Program-made: the position numbers and the translations under genes
The notes under the pieces: model-generated
Databases searched by the model: none
Told to the model about the DNA's origin: nothing
Seen by the model: only the letters and a program-made list of their open reading frames with translations
Origin: JBJMLO01 sp045805265
GTDB lineage: Bacteria; Actinomycetota; UBA4738; JACQTL01
DNA length: 64,000 bases
NCBI GenBank assembly: GCA_045805265.1
Contig: JBJMLO010000011.1
Span: 124,001-188,000 of the forward strand
Reading direction: 5' to 3'
Shown here: positions 44,209-52,036 of the stretch, one piece after another
How positions within the stretch are numbered: position 1 is the first letter of the stretch
Layout of the letters: each line of letters begins with the position of its first letter

Positions 44209-44366
44209 GTCGGTCTTCCGTGAGCTCCCGGGCCCCCGACCGAGGGAACCGACGGCCTCCACGGCCGCCCGACCCCGATCGTATCGCCCCCTCCCGGCAT
44301 GGCAGCCACCGGGTGCGGGTAGACTGCCCGGGAACACGCCGTGCACTCGGAAGGAGGCGCGAGCCG

Positions 44367-45158
44367 ATGAGCATCACCGTCCGGGACCTCCGGACCTTCA
44401 AGGCGGAAGGCAGGCGATTCGCCATGCTCACCGCCTACGACTACCCCACCGCACAGATCCTGGACGAAGCCGGGATCCCCGTGCTGCTGGTGGGCGACTC
44501 ACTGGCGCAGACGATCCTCGGCTACGAGACGACGCTGCCGGTGACGATGGAGGAGATGCTCCATCACACGAGGGCCGTCGCCCGAGGCGCGAACGACGCG
44601 CTGATCGTCGGCGACATGCCGTTCCTCTCGTACCAGGTCTCGGTCGAGGAGGGCGTGACCAACGCCGGGCGGTTCCTCAAGGAGGGCGGCGCCCACGCCG
44701 TCAAGATCGAGGGCTGGATGCCGGAGCTGGCCGAGGCGCTGTCGAGCCGTGGCATCCCGGTGATGGCCCACCTGGGCCTGACCCCCCAGTCCGTGCACGC
44801 CATGGGGGGCTACCGGGTCCAGGGCCGGACCGAGGAGGACGCCCAGCGGCTGGTCCAGCAGGCGTCCGGCATGGAGAAGGCCGGCGCCTTTTCGCTGGTG
44901 CTGGAGGGCATCCCCTCCGAGCTCGGGCGAGAGATCACCCAAGGGCTGCAGATCCCGACCATCGGCATCGGTGCGGGCCCCGACTGCGACGGCCAGGTGC
45001 TGGTGCTCACCGACCTCCTCGGGATCAACAGCGGCAGGTACCCCAAGTTCGCGAAGCCGTACGCGAACCTCCGCGAGGAGATCGCGAGGGCGGCCCGCGC
45101 CTACGCGACCGACGTGGAGGGGGGCCGGTTCCCGGACGAGGAGCACTCGTACAGCTGA
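44367..45158 (+). CDS. panB: 3-methyl-2-oxobutanoate hydroxymethyltransferase
   Basis: A 263-residue PanB, the first committed step of pantothenate synthesis (ketoisovalerate plus methylene-THF to ketopantoate). Conserved blocks: FAMLTAYDYPTAQILDEAGI, VGDSLAQTILGYETTLPVT, DALIVGDMPFLSYQ, KIEGWMPELAEAL and PTIGIGAGPDCDGQVLV, with the Mg-binding Asp and Glu in these blocks. ATG at 44367 follows AAGGAGGCGCGAGCCG. No panC or panD is adjacent. Confidence 0.96.
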   Translation: MSITVRDLRTFKAEGRRFAMLTAYDYPTAQILDEAGIPVLLVGDSLAQTILGYETTLPVTMEEMLHHTRAVARGANDALIVGDMPFLSYQVSVEEGVTNAGRFLKEGGAHAVKIEGWMPELAEALSSRGIPVMAHLGLTPQSVHAMGGYRVQGRTEEDAQRLVQQASGMEKAGAFSLVLEGIPSELGREITQGLQIPTIGIGAGPDCDGQVLVLTDLLGINSGRYPKFAKPYANLREEIARAARAYATDVEGGRFPDEEHSYS

Positions 45159-45365
45159 ACCGCCCTGTTGGGATCGCCCGACATCGCGGTGACCGCCGGT
45201 CAGTGGGATAGTTGGCCGAACGGGGAGACCGGCGAAGCGCGACGGGAGGCGCTTCGGGTCCCGTCCGCTCGCTGACCGGAAAATCCCCCGCCGGGCGTGA
45301 CATCACCATTAGACTCCCCCGGACGCGTTGAGGGGCGGCGTCTGTTCGCCCCTGTGGAGGTTCAG

Positions 45366-46046
45366 GTGGCGGACAGTTCCGACGGCCGGATCACGCTGCT
45401 GATCTGTGACGACCACAAGCTGTTGACGGATTCCCTGGCCACGGTCGTCAACGCCGAGCCGGACATGGCGCTCGTGAGCGACCCGGTGGACGACCCGGCG
45501 GCGGCGGTCGAGCTGGTGCTGGAGCGGCGCCCCGACGTGGTCCTCATGGACGTCGGCTTCACGACCTCGCCGATGGATGGGTTCGAGGCCACCCGGCGCA
45601 TCAAGGCGGCCTCGCCCGAGACCAGCGTGATCATCATGACCGCCTCGACGGAGGAGTCGGACCTGGTGGCGGGCGTCGAGGCGGGCGCTGCCGCATTCCT
45701 CACCAAGACCGAGGCCGTCGAGGAGGTCCTCGCGGCCGTGCGAGGCGCGGCGGACGGGGAGATCCTGATCGACCCCCGGCTGCTGTCCCGGGCCCTGCAC
45801 CTGGTGGCCCGCGACCGGGAGGCCCGCCGGCACGCCGAGGTGCTGCTCGGCCAGCTGACCGGGCGGGAGCGGCAGGTGCTCCAGCTGCTGGCCCAGGGGA
45901 AGCGGAACGAGGGCATCGCCCAGGAGCTGTTCATCAGCCAGCAGACCGTGCAGACGCACGTCCGGAACATCCTGGCCAAGCTCCGCGTGCACTCGAAGCT
46001 CGAGGCGGTCTCGTTCGCGATCCGCCACGGTGCCGTGCACGTCTGA
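45366..46046 (+). CDS. Orphan NarL-family response regulator
   Basis: A 226-residue regulator. The receiver has ICDDHKLLTDSL (acidic pair), LMDVGFTTSPMDGFEATRR with the phosphoacceptor Asp but a two-residue-longer loop than most, and FLTKTEAVEEV with the conserved Lys. The LuxR-type HTH is GRERQVLQLLAQGKRN then QQTVQTHVRNILAKLRVH. GTG 45366 is five bases after GGAGG. No kinase gene is next to it; the genes on either side are panB and membrane mannosyltransferase-like proteins, so its partner kinase is probably elsewhere. Confidence 0.88.
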   Translation: MADSSDGRITLLICDDHKLLTDSLATVVNAEPDMALVSDPVDDPAAAVELVLERRPDVVLMDVGFTTSPMDGFEATRRIKAASPETSVIIMTASTEESDLVAGVEAGAAAFLTKTEAVEEVLAAVRGAADGEILIDPRLLSRALHLVARDREARRHAEVLLGQLTGRERQVLQLLAQGKRNEGIAQELFISQQTVQTHVRNILAKLRVHSKLEAVSFAIRHGAVHV

Positions 46047-46067
46047 GCTTCCGCCCGGCCGTGCGAG

Positions 46068-47405
46068 ATGATGCGGCCGATGCAGGAGGCACTCGAAGAG
46101 CCACCCGAAGCTTCGCCACGCGACCGTCGGCGACCCCGCGAGATCTGGCTGGGGCACGTGCTGATCGCCGTCCTGGTGGCCTGCCTGGCGGGGCTGTGGC
46201 TGAAGAGCCAGCCGGACCCCGCCCACGGGTTCCGGGTCGACTGCGCCGCCGGGGGGTGGAGCGGCCAGCAGTACTCGCACCTGTGCTACAGCGACATCGT
46301 GCCCCTGCTCGGGACCGAGCACCTCGACGGCGGCCGCCTCCCCTTCCTGAACGGGTGCCCCGACCAGGAGACCTGCGACGAGTACCCGGTGCTCACCATG
46401 TACGTGATGCGCCTCGCGGCGTGGGGGTCGAGCGGCTACGCGGGGTTCTTCTTCGCGAACGCGCTGTGGCTGGCCATCGCCGCGGGCGTGACGGCCGTGT
46501 GCCTGTACCTGGTCGCCGGGCGTCGGGCGCTGTGGTTCGCGCTCGCCCCGACGCTCGTGATCTACGGGTTCATGAACTGGGACCTGCTGGCCGTGGCGTT
46601 CGCCGCGGCGGGGATGCTGGCGTTCTTCCGGGGGCGGGACGTCGCCGCCGGTGCCCTGTTCGGGCTCGGCGCCGCCGCCAAGCTGTTCCCAGCGCTGCTG
46701 GTGATCCCGTTCGCCGCCGAGCTGTTCCGCCGGCGCGAGCCCGACCGGGGGATCCATCTCGCGTGGGCCGCGGCGGGGACGTGGGTCGCGGTGAACCTTC
46801 CGTTCGCGCTGTTCGGGTGGCGGGGATGGACGGAGTTCTTCCGGTTCAACGCGAAACGACCCACGGACTTCGACAGCCTGTGGTACATCGGCTGCCACCT
46901 GGCCGGGCACGACGGGTGCGTACCAGTGAACGTGGTGAACGTCGTCGCGATCGCCGCGTTCTTGGCCGGAACGGCCGGCCTATGGGCCTGGCGGCGGACC
47001 CGGGACCCCGGGTTCCCCCGGTGGACGCTGGCGCTTCCCGCCGTCGTGCTGTTCCTGCTGACGAACAAGGTGTACTCGCCGCAGTACGGGGTGTGGCTCC
47101 TCCCGCTGTTCGTCGTGGCGCTCCCGCCGCTCGGGACGATCCGGCCGCTCGCGCTGTTCGTGGCGTTCGAGGCGACGGACGTCGCCGTGTTCCTCACCCG
47201 GTTCACCTGGTTCCACACCATTGCCCCGTACAACGGAGGTGGTGCACCATTCGGGGCGTTCGAGGCGGCGGTGCTGGCCCGGGCCGCCGTGCTGGTGCTG
47301 TGTCTGGTGGCATGGGTGACGGGACCGTTCGACGAGTTGAAGGGACCCGCGATGGCCGGTGAGGATCGCGCGGGACGGCGGGCGGCGGTGGGGGCCGGCG
47401 CGTGA
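46068..47405 (+). CDS. DUF2029/GT87-like integral membrane glycosyltransferase
   Basis: A 445-residue protein with about 10-11 membrane helices. After the first helix comes a large extracytoplasmic loop with acidic residues (CYSDIVPLLGTEHL, CDEYPVLTMYVMRL); later AAAKLFPALLVIPF and NKVYSPQYGVWLLPL are typical of GT87/DUF2029 polyprenol-phosphate-mannose-dependent transferases such as actinobacterial PimE-like enzymes. Activity inferred from family. It begins 21 bases after the response-regulator gene; ATG codons at 46068, 46071 and 46080 are all possible. A second such gene follows. Confidence 0.8.
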   Translation: MMRPMQEALEEPPEASPRDRRRPREIWLGHVLIAVLVACLAGLWLKSQPDPAHGFRVDCAAGGWSGQQYSHLCYSDIVPLLGTEHLDGGRLPFLNGCPDQETCDEYPVLTMYVMRLAAWGSSGYAGFFFANALWLAIAAGVTAVCLYLVAGRRALWFALAPTLVIYGFMNWDLLAVAFAAAGMLAFFRGRDVAAGALFGLGAAAKLFPALLVIPFAAELFRRREPDRGIHLAWAAAGTWVAVNLPFALFGWRGWTEFFRFNAKRPTDFDSLWYIGCHLAGHDGCVPVNVVNVVAIAAFLAGTAGLWAWRRTRDPGFPRWTLALPAVVLFLLTNKVYSPQYGVWLLPLFVVALPPLGTIRPLALFVAFEATDVAVFLTRFTWFHTIAPYNGGGAPFGAFEAAVLARAAVLVLCLVAWVTGPFDELKGPAMAGEDRAGRRAAVGAGA

Positions 47406-47448
47406 AGGCGACCCGGGCGGCGAGCGTCGGCGTGAGGAGGACCGAGCG

Positions 47449-48789
47449 GTGGCCGTGACCGCACGAGCCGGCGCGGCGGCCACCCGGATCCGGGGGCTGT
47501 TCGCGCGGGCCGGCGGCGGGGGTTCCTCCCCGTGGGAGGGCATCCGGTACTGCCTGCTGGTTTTCCTCGGGATGCGGGTGGCGCTGGGAGTGCTGGCGGT
47601 GGTCGCCCTGGGAACGCTCCCCCACCCGGCGGCGTCCGTCGGCGTGCCGGGATGGCCGGCGCCCGCGTTCACCCCCGGGCCGCACAACTTCGTGACCGGG
47701 TGGGAGCGGGCCGACGCGCTGTGGTACCTGCGGATCGCCGACGGGGGGTACAGCGCGACGGACGGCAGCGCCGCCTTCTTCCCGCTGTATCCGCTGGCCG
47801 TCCGGGGGCTGTCCTGGGTCCTCGGCGGGCATCCCCTCGCCGCCGGGCTGCTGGTGGCGAACGTCGCGCTCCTCGCCGGACTGGTCCTGCTGTACCGGCT
47901 CACGGAGCGGGAGTTCTCGACCGCGGTGGCCCGCACCGCCGTGCTGGTGGTCGTGCTGTTCCCGGCGTCGTTCTTCTTCCTGGCGCCCTTCAGCGAGGCC
48001 CTGTTCCTGCTGCTCGCCGTGGCCTCGTTCTCCGCGGCCCGGCGGCGACGATGGGCATGGGCCGGGGCGTTCGGGGCGCTGGCGGCGCTCACCCGGAGCG
48101 TGGGCGTCGCGCTCGCGCCGGCGCTGATGGCGGAGGCCGTCCACCAGTTCCTCGAGGCCAGGCACGGCGCGGTCGTCGGCCTCGGCGACGGCCTCCGGGC
48201 CCTGGACGGGGACGGGAGGGGGACGCCCTCGGCGCACATCGCGCTCCCGGCGGCCGGCGGCGTGGACGCGTCGACGCGGCGGCTCGCAGGGCGCATGGCG
48301 CTGGCCACCCTGCCCGTGGTGGGCCTGGTGTCGTACCTGGCCTACTGGGGGGCGCGGACCGGCGACTGGCTGGCTCCCTACCACGCCCAGGTGCAGTGGC
48401 AGCGAACGGCCCAGCTGCCCTGGGTCACGGTGGGCCACGCCACCCAGCAGGCGTTCGCCGGGCTGGGAACCTTCCCCGACACCTATCACCTGCTCGACTG
48501 GCTGGTGGTGATCCCGTGCCTGGCCGCCGCCGGCTACGCCGCCTGGCGGTTCCGGCCCGCATACGGCATCTTCACCTGGGGATGCCTGCTGCCTCCGCTG
48601 TCGTACATCTTCGCCCCGCGGGCGTTCATGTCCGACCCCCGGTTCCTCGCGCCGCTGTTCCCGGTGTTCTGGGCCGTCGCGGTGCTCGTCGAACGAGGCC
48701 GGCTGCCCCGTACGGCCGTCCTGGCGCTCTCGGCCGCCGGACTCGCGATCATGACCTCGCTCTTCGTCGCCAGGTACTACGTCTTCTGA
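47449..48789 (+). CDS. PIG-V-like membrane mannosyltransferase
   Basis: A 446-residue protein with about 10 membrane helices. FVTGWERADALWYLRIADGG in the first large loop has the WD-like acidic pair typical of PIG-V/GT76 enzymes, and FFPLYPLAVRGLSWVLGG, LFPASFFFLAPFSEALFLLL and ALTRSVGVALAP are conserved in that family. A loop of 60 residues around 230-290 is variable. GTG 47449 follows GGAGG by eight bases. With the upstream DUF2029 protein it is likely to decorate an envelope lipid or polysaccharide; substrates unknown. Confidence 0.82.
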   Translation: MAVTARAGAAATRIRGLFARAGGGGSSPWEGIRYCLLVFLGMRVALGVLAVVALGTLPHPAASVGVPGWPAPAFTPGPHNFVTGWERADALWYLRIADGGYSATDGSAAFFPLYPLAVRGLSWVLGGHPLAAGLLVANVALLAGLVLLYRLTEREFSTAVARTAVLVVVLFPASFFFLAPFSEALFLLLAVASFSAARRRRWAWAGAFGALAALTRSVGVALAPALMAEAVHQFLEARHGAVVGLGDGLRALDGDGRGTPSAHIALPAAGGVDASTRRLAGRMALATLPVVGLVSYLAYWGARTGDWLAPYHAQVQWQRTAQLPWVTVGHATQQAFAGLGTFPDTYHLLDWLVVIPCLAAAGYAAWRFRPAYGIFTWGCLLPPLSYIFAPRAFMSDPRFLAPLFPVFWAVAVLVERGRLPRTAVLALSAAGLAIMTSLFVARYYVF

Positions 48790-48857
48790 CGGAACCCGAG
48801 CCCCGGTCAGGCGCCGGGGCGGGCGGCGGCTCTTCGTCGAACTTTTCCCCGAAAGCC

Positions 48858-48886
48858 TTCAACTCCGGCGCGGGGCATGCCGAACG
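48858..48886 (+). promoter_or_regulatory. Sigma-28/WhiG-like promoter candidate before a response regulator
   Basis: TTCAAC, 15 bases, then GCCGAACG. Spacing equals that of the sites at 26129 and 49758; the -10 matches GCCGA but diverges after it. It lies about 62 bases upstream of the GTG of the regulator. Confidence 0.4.
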
Positions 48887-48947
48887 TAGAATGGACATGA
48901 TTGAAACCATGCTGCAACAGGAGCCCGCGCGCTCGGAGGAATCCCGC

Positions 48948-49586
48948 GTGACGATCAGGGTTGCCATCGCCGACGACCACTCTCTGGTGCGCCAGGGTCT
49001 CCGGCGCTATCTGGATACGGCCGGCGACATCGACGTCGTGGGCGAGGCGTCCACCGGCCAGGAGGCAGTGGCGCTGGTCGACTCGGAGTCACCGGACATC
49101 GTCCTGCTCGACATCCGGATGCCGGAGATGGACGGCCTCGAGGCCGCCCGGAAGATCCGGGACCGGTTCCCCAAGGTCGGCGTGATCATGCTGACCGCCT
49201 ACGACGACCGCCAGTTCGTGGTGGAGGCCGTCCGCGCGGGTGCCCGGGGCTACGTGCTCAAGGCGCGCGACGCGGAGCACCTGATCCAGACGGTGCGGCT
49301 CGTCGCCGGCGGCAACATGGTGATCGACCCCCAGCTGGTCGTGGCCCTCGCCGAGGAGCTCTCCACCGTGAAGGAGCGCGACCGCAAGGCCGACTCGCTG
49401 ACCGCCCGGGAGATCGAGGTCCTCCAACTGCTCGCCTTCGGCCACACGAACCGCGACATCGCGGAGAAGCTGTTCATCTCCCCGGACACCGTGAAGACGC
49501 ACCTCGAGCACATCTTCGAGAAGCTGGGGGCGTCCGACCGGACCGCCGCGGTCGCCGAGGCACTGCGCCGCCGCCTGATCGAGTGA
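48948..49586 (+). CDS. NarL/LiaR-type response regulator
   Basis: A 212-residue regulator: receiver with IADDHSLVRQGL, phosphoacceptor in IVLLDIRMPEMDGLEAARK and Lys in GYVLKARDAEHL; LuxR HTH with LTAREIEVLQLLAFGHTN and PDTVKTHLEHIFEKLG. GTG 48948 follows CGGAGGAATCCCGC, a good ribosome binding site; ATG 48891 is possible but lacks one. A membrane histidine kinase gene begins 214 bases later and is the likely partner. Confidence 0.9.
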   Translation: MTIRVAIADDHSLVRQGLRRYLDTAGDIDVVGEASTGQEAVALVDSESPDIVLLDIRMPEMDGLEAARKIRDRFPKVGVIMLTAYDDRQFVVEAVRAGARGYVLKARDAEHLIQTVRLVAGGNMVIDPQLVVALAEELSTVKERDRKADSLTAREIEVLQLLAFGHTNRDIAEKLFISPDTVKTHLEHIFEKLGASDRTAAVAEALRRRLIE

Positions 49587-49757
49587 TCCCGCCCGGCCCC
49601 CGGGCCGGTGACATGGATGTCGGTGTGCGGGTTCCCGTCGGCTTCGGTATGCGTGCTGCGCCGGTGAGCGACCTTCCCCTGCCCGGTGGTGCGCCGTCGG
49701 CCGGTCCGCCACCGAGCCGATCTGCTCCGGACGAAAGCCCCCGGAAGCCCGATCGGG

Positions 49758-49786
49758 CTGAAGCGGCGCCCCGTTCCGGCCGATAC
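49758..49786 (+). promoter_or_regulatory. Sigma-28/WhiG-like promoter candidate before a membrane histidine kinase
   Basis: CTGAAG, 15 bases, then GCCGATAC (7 of 8 match to GCCGATAA). The kinase ATG is only 15 bases downstream of the -10, so the transcript would be nearly leaderless, which fits the absence of a ribosome binding site there. Confidence 0.45.
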
Positions 49787-49800
49787 GTCCCAATGAGCCC

Positions 49801-52020
49801 ATGCAGAGATCACTGTCCGGCACCAGTCGAGGTTCACGCACCGTGCGCCCGACGAAACGGGTACTCCACGCCGCGCCGGGCTTCCTGCCGGACGCGGAGG
49901 ATGACCCCGCCGCGGCTCGCCCGAGACCGTCACGCGCCCCCCTCGCGCTCCTCGCGCTGAGCGCCGTCGCGCTCGTGTCCGCCCAGGTCCTGATGCCGAG
50001 CGGATTCCGCGGCCGGGCCGTGGTGACGTCCTCGACCGGCATGGTCGCCGGCGCCGTGGCGGCCGGCGTGGTCCTCCTGGCGTCCCGCCGCCCGGACGCC
50101 TGGGCGTCCGCCAGGCGGTACGGCCTGGCCCTCGTTGCGCTCGTCCTCGCCCAGGCGGCGTTCCTGGTCACGGCCGTCGTCGCGCCGCCGCACGGCCCCT
50201 ACGGCTCCACCTGGCTGGTGGATCTCGCCGTGGTGGGCATGGCCCTCCTCCTGTTGCCGCTGTTCTGGTCGGAGCTCCGGGAACACTTCCCTCGCGGGGA
50301 CCGCCGGGAGGTCATCGCCGACATCGTCCTGCTGGCCGCCGCGTCGGGGACGCTCGTGTACCTGCTCCTCCGGCCCGACGGCCCGCAGCCCGCGACGACC
50401 TCGGCGTCCCTGGTCGTCTGGGTCGGGGTGGTGATGACCGGCGTCGTGGCCTGGACCGCGCTCGCCATGTGGCTCCCCTCGCCCGTGCACATCGGGCTGA
50501 GCGTGTTCGTCGCCTGCCTCGGCGTCTCCGGGCTGGCGTTCGGCTCCGAGTGGTTCCGGGGGCACTACGTGCCCGGACAGCCCTTGGTGAGCCTGCCCCT
50601 GGGGCTGGGGGCGCTGCTCCTCGGCGCGTTGCTGTGGGCGGAGCCCCGCCTGGTGTCCCCGACGCCGGCCCAGCCCCGGACCAGGTGGGGACGGGCGCTC
50701 CTGACCGCCGTCGCGGTCGGCGTGTCCTGCGCCAGCCTCGCGTCGGTGGCCCTGACCGGCCTGAACGGGACGACCAGCGAGATGGAGACCGCGGTGGCTA
50801 TCAGCCTCCTGGGAGCCGCGGTCACTGCGCGGACCCTGTTGAACCAGATCACGTCGACCCGCGCGTCGGAGCAGGTTGCGAGGGCCCTCGGCGACAAACA
50901 GGGGGCCCTGGAACGGGCCGACGGCGCGCTGCTCCGGCTGCGGGAGCTCCATCGCTCGCTCTCGGCGTCGGAGGAGCGGCTGCGGCTGCTGCTCGACGTG
51001 GCGGCGGACGGGATCGTGGAGCTGGACGGCTCGCGGGTGATCCGCAGGGCCAACGAGGCCTTCTGCGCCCTGCTCGCGGTCGATCCGCGCGAGGCGGTGG
51101 GCGTGCCGTGGCCGCGGCTGGCCGCGGCGGTCGAGGGCGGCGCCTCGCTCTTGGAGCTGCCCGAGACGGGCCGGGCCACGCTCCACCGCCGGGGCCAGGA
51201 CCTCCACCTGGAGGCCCGGACCAGCGCGCTGCCCGCCGCCGGTGAGCTGCTGATCGTGCGGGACGTCACGGCCGCGAGGGTGGCGGACCAGACCATCCGC
51301 TCCCTGCTGCAATTCCTCCAGGATCGCGACGAGGATCGCACCCGCCTGCTCCGGCGGACGAACGCGGCGATCGAGTCCGAGCGGAACCGCATCGCCCGGG
51401 ACCTCCACGACGGCCCCGTCCAGGGGGTCTCCGCCGCTTCGCTGTCCCTGGAGGCGGTCCTGATGATGCTCCGCAACGGACACGTCGAGAAGGCCGCCGA
51501 CACGCTGGAGAAGATCCGGGGAGAGATCTCCGAGGAGAACGAGAGCCTCCGACGCCTGATGTCGGACATGCGCCCGCCGGTGTTGGACGAGCGGGGGCTG
51601 GTCCCGGCCCTGCAGGAGATCCTGGCCCGGTTCGGCCGGGAGACCGGGGTCGAGAGGAACTTCCAGTCCCGGGCGCTGGTGGACGTGCCGCCCGACCTCG
51701 AGACGCTGGCCTACCGCATCGTGCAGGAGGCCCTGACGAACGCCACGAAGCACGCGCACGCATCGGAGGTCGGGGTTTCGGTCGAGGCGGTGGCCGGGTC
51801 GCTCCGCATCGAGATCGAGGACAACGGGGTCGGATTCGACGCGAACCGGGCGCGGGACTTCCTGCGGGCCGGCCGGGTGGGCCTGGCGTCGATGCGCGAG
51901 CGAACCGAGCTCGCCAACGGCTCGTTCATGGTCCGCTCCGCGCCGGGCCAGGGGACGTCCATCGTGGCCACCCTCCCGCTCGACGTGGCGGCGCCCCGCG
52001 GGGGCCCCGAGACGGCCTGA
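49801..52020 (+). CDS. Membrane PAS-domain histidine kinase, NarL family
   Basis: A 739-residue kinase. About eight membrane helices span residues 45-350; a coiled stretch (EQVARALGDKQGALERADGA) leads to a PAS domain around 390-490 (RLLLDVAADGIVELDGS). The HisKA_3 domain has the phosphoacceptor His near residue 535 (RNRIARDLHDGPVQGVSAAS); the HATPase has IVQEALTNATKHAHA, IEDNGVGFDANRA and RVGLASMRER. The next gene is convergent. Its regulator is probably the gene 214 bases upstream. ATG 49801 is first in frame; a ribosome binding site is absent. Confidence 0.9.
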   Translation: MQRSLSGTSRGSRTVRPTKRVLHAAPGFLPDAEDDPAAARPRPSRAPLALLALSAVALVSAQVLMPSGFRGRAVVTSSTGMVAGAVAAGVVLLASRRPDAWASARRYGLALVALVLAQAAFLVTAVVAPPHGPYGSTWLVDLAVVGMALLLLPLFWSELREHFPRGDRREVIADIVLLAAASGTLVYLLLRPDGPQPATTSASLVVWVGVVMTGVVAWTALAMWLPSPVHIGLSVFVACLGVSGLAFGSEWFRGHYVPGQPLVSLPLGLGALLLGALLWAEPRLVSPTPAQPRTRWGRALLTAVAVGVSCASLASVALTGLNGTTSEMETAVAISLLGAAVTARTLLNQITSTRASEQVARALGDKQGALERADGALLRLRELHRSLSASEERLRLLLDVAADGIVELDGSRVIRRANEAFCALLAVDPREAVGVPWPRLAAAVEGGASLLELPETGRATLHRRGQDLHLEARTSALPAAGELLIVRDVTAARVADQTIRSLLQFLQDRDEDRTRLLRRTNAAIESERNRIARDLHDGPVQGVSAASLSLEAVLMMLRNGHVEKAADTLEKIRGEISEENESLRRLMSDMRPPVLDERGLVPALQEILARFGRETGVERNFQSRALVDVPPDLETLAYRIVQEALTNATKHAHASEVGVSVEAVAGSLRIEIEDNGVGFDANRARDFLRAGRVGLASMRERTELANGSFMVRSAPGQGTSIVATLPLDVAAPRGGPETA

Positions 52021-52036
52021 AGCTGCAACCGCCCGG

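Noticed and set aside
45215..45222. GCCGAACG before the orphan response regulator as another sigma-28-like site
   Set aside because: No matching hexamer at the 15-base distance upstream (CGCCGG is there instead).
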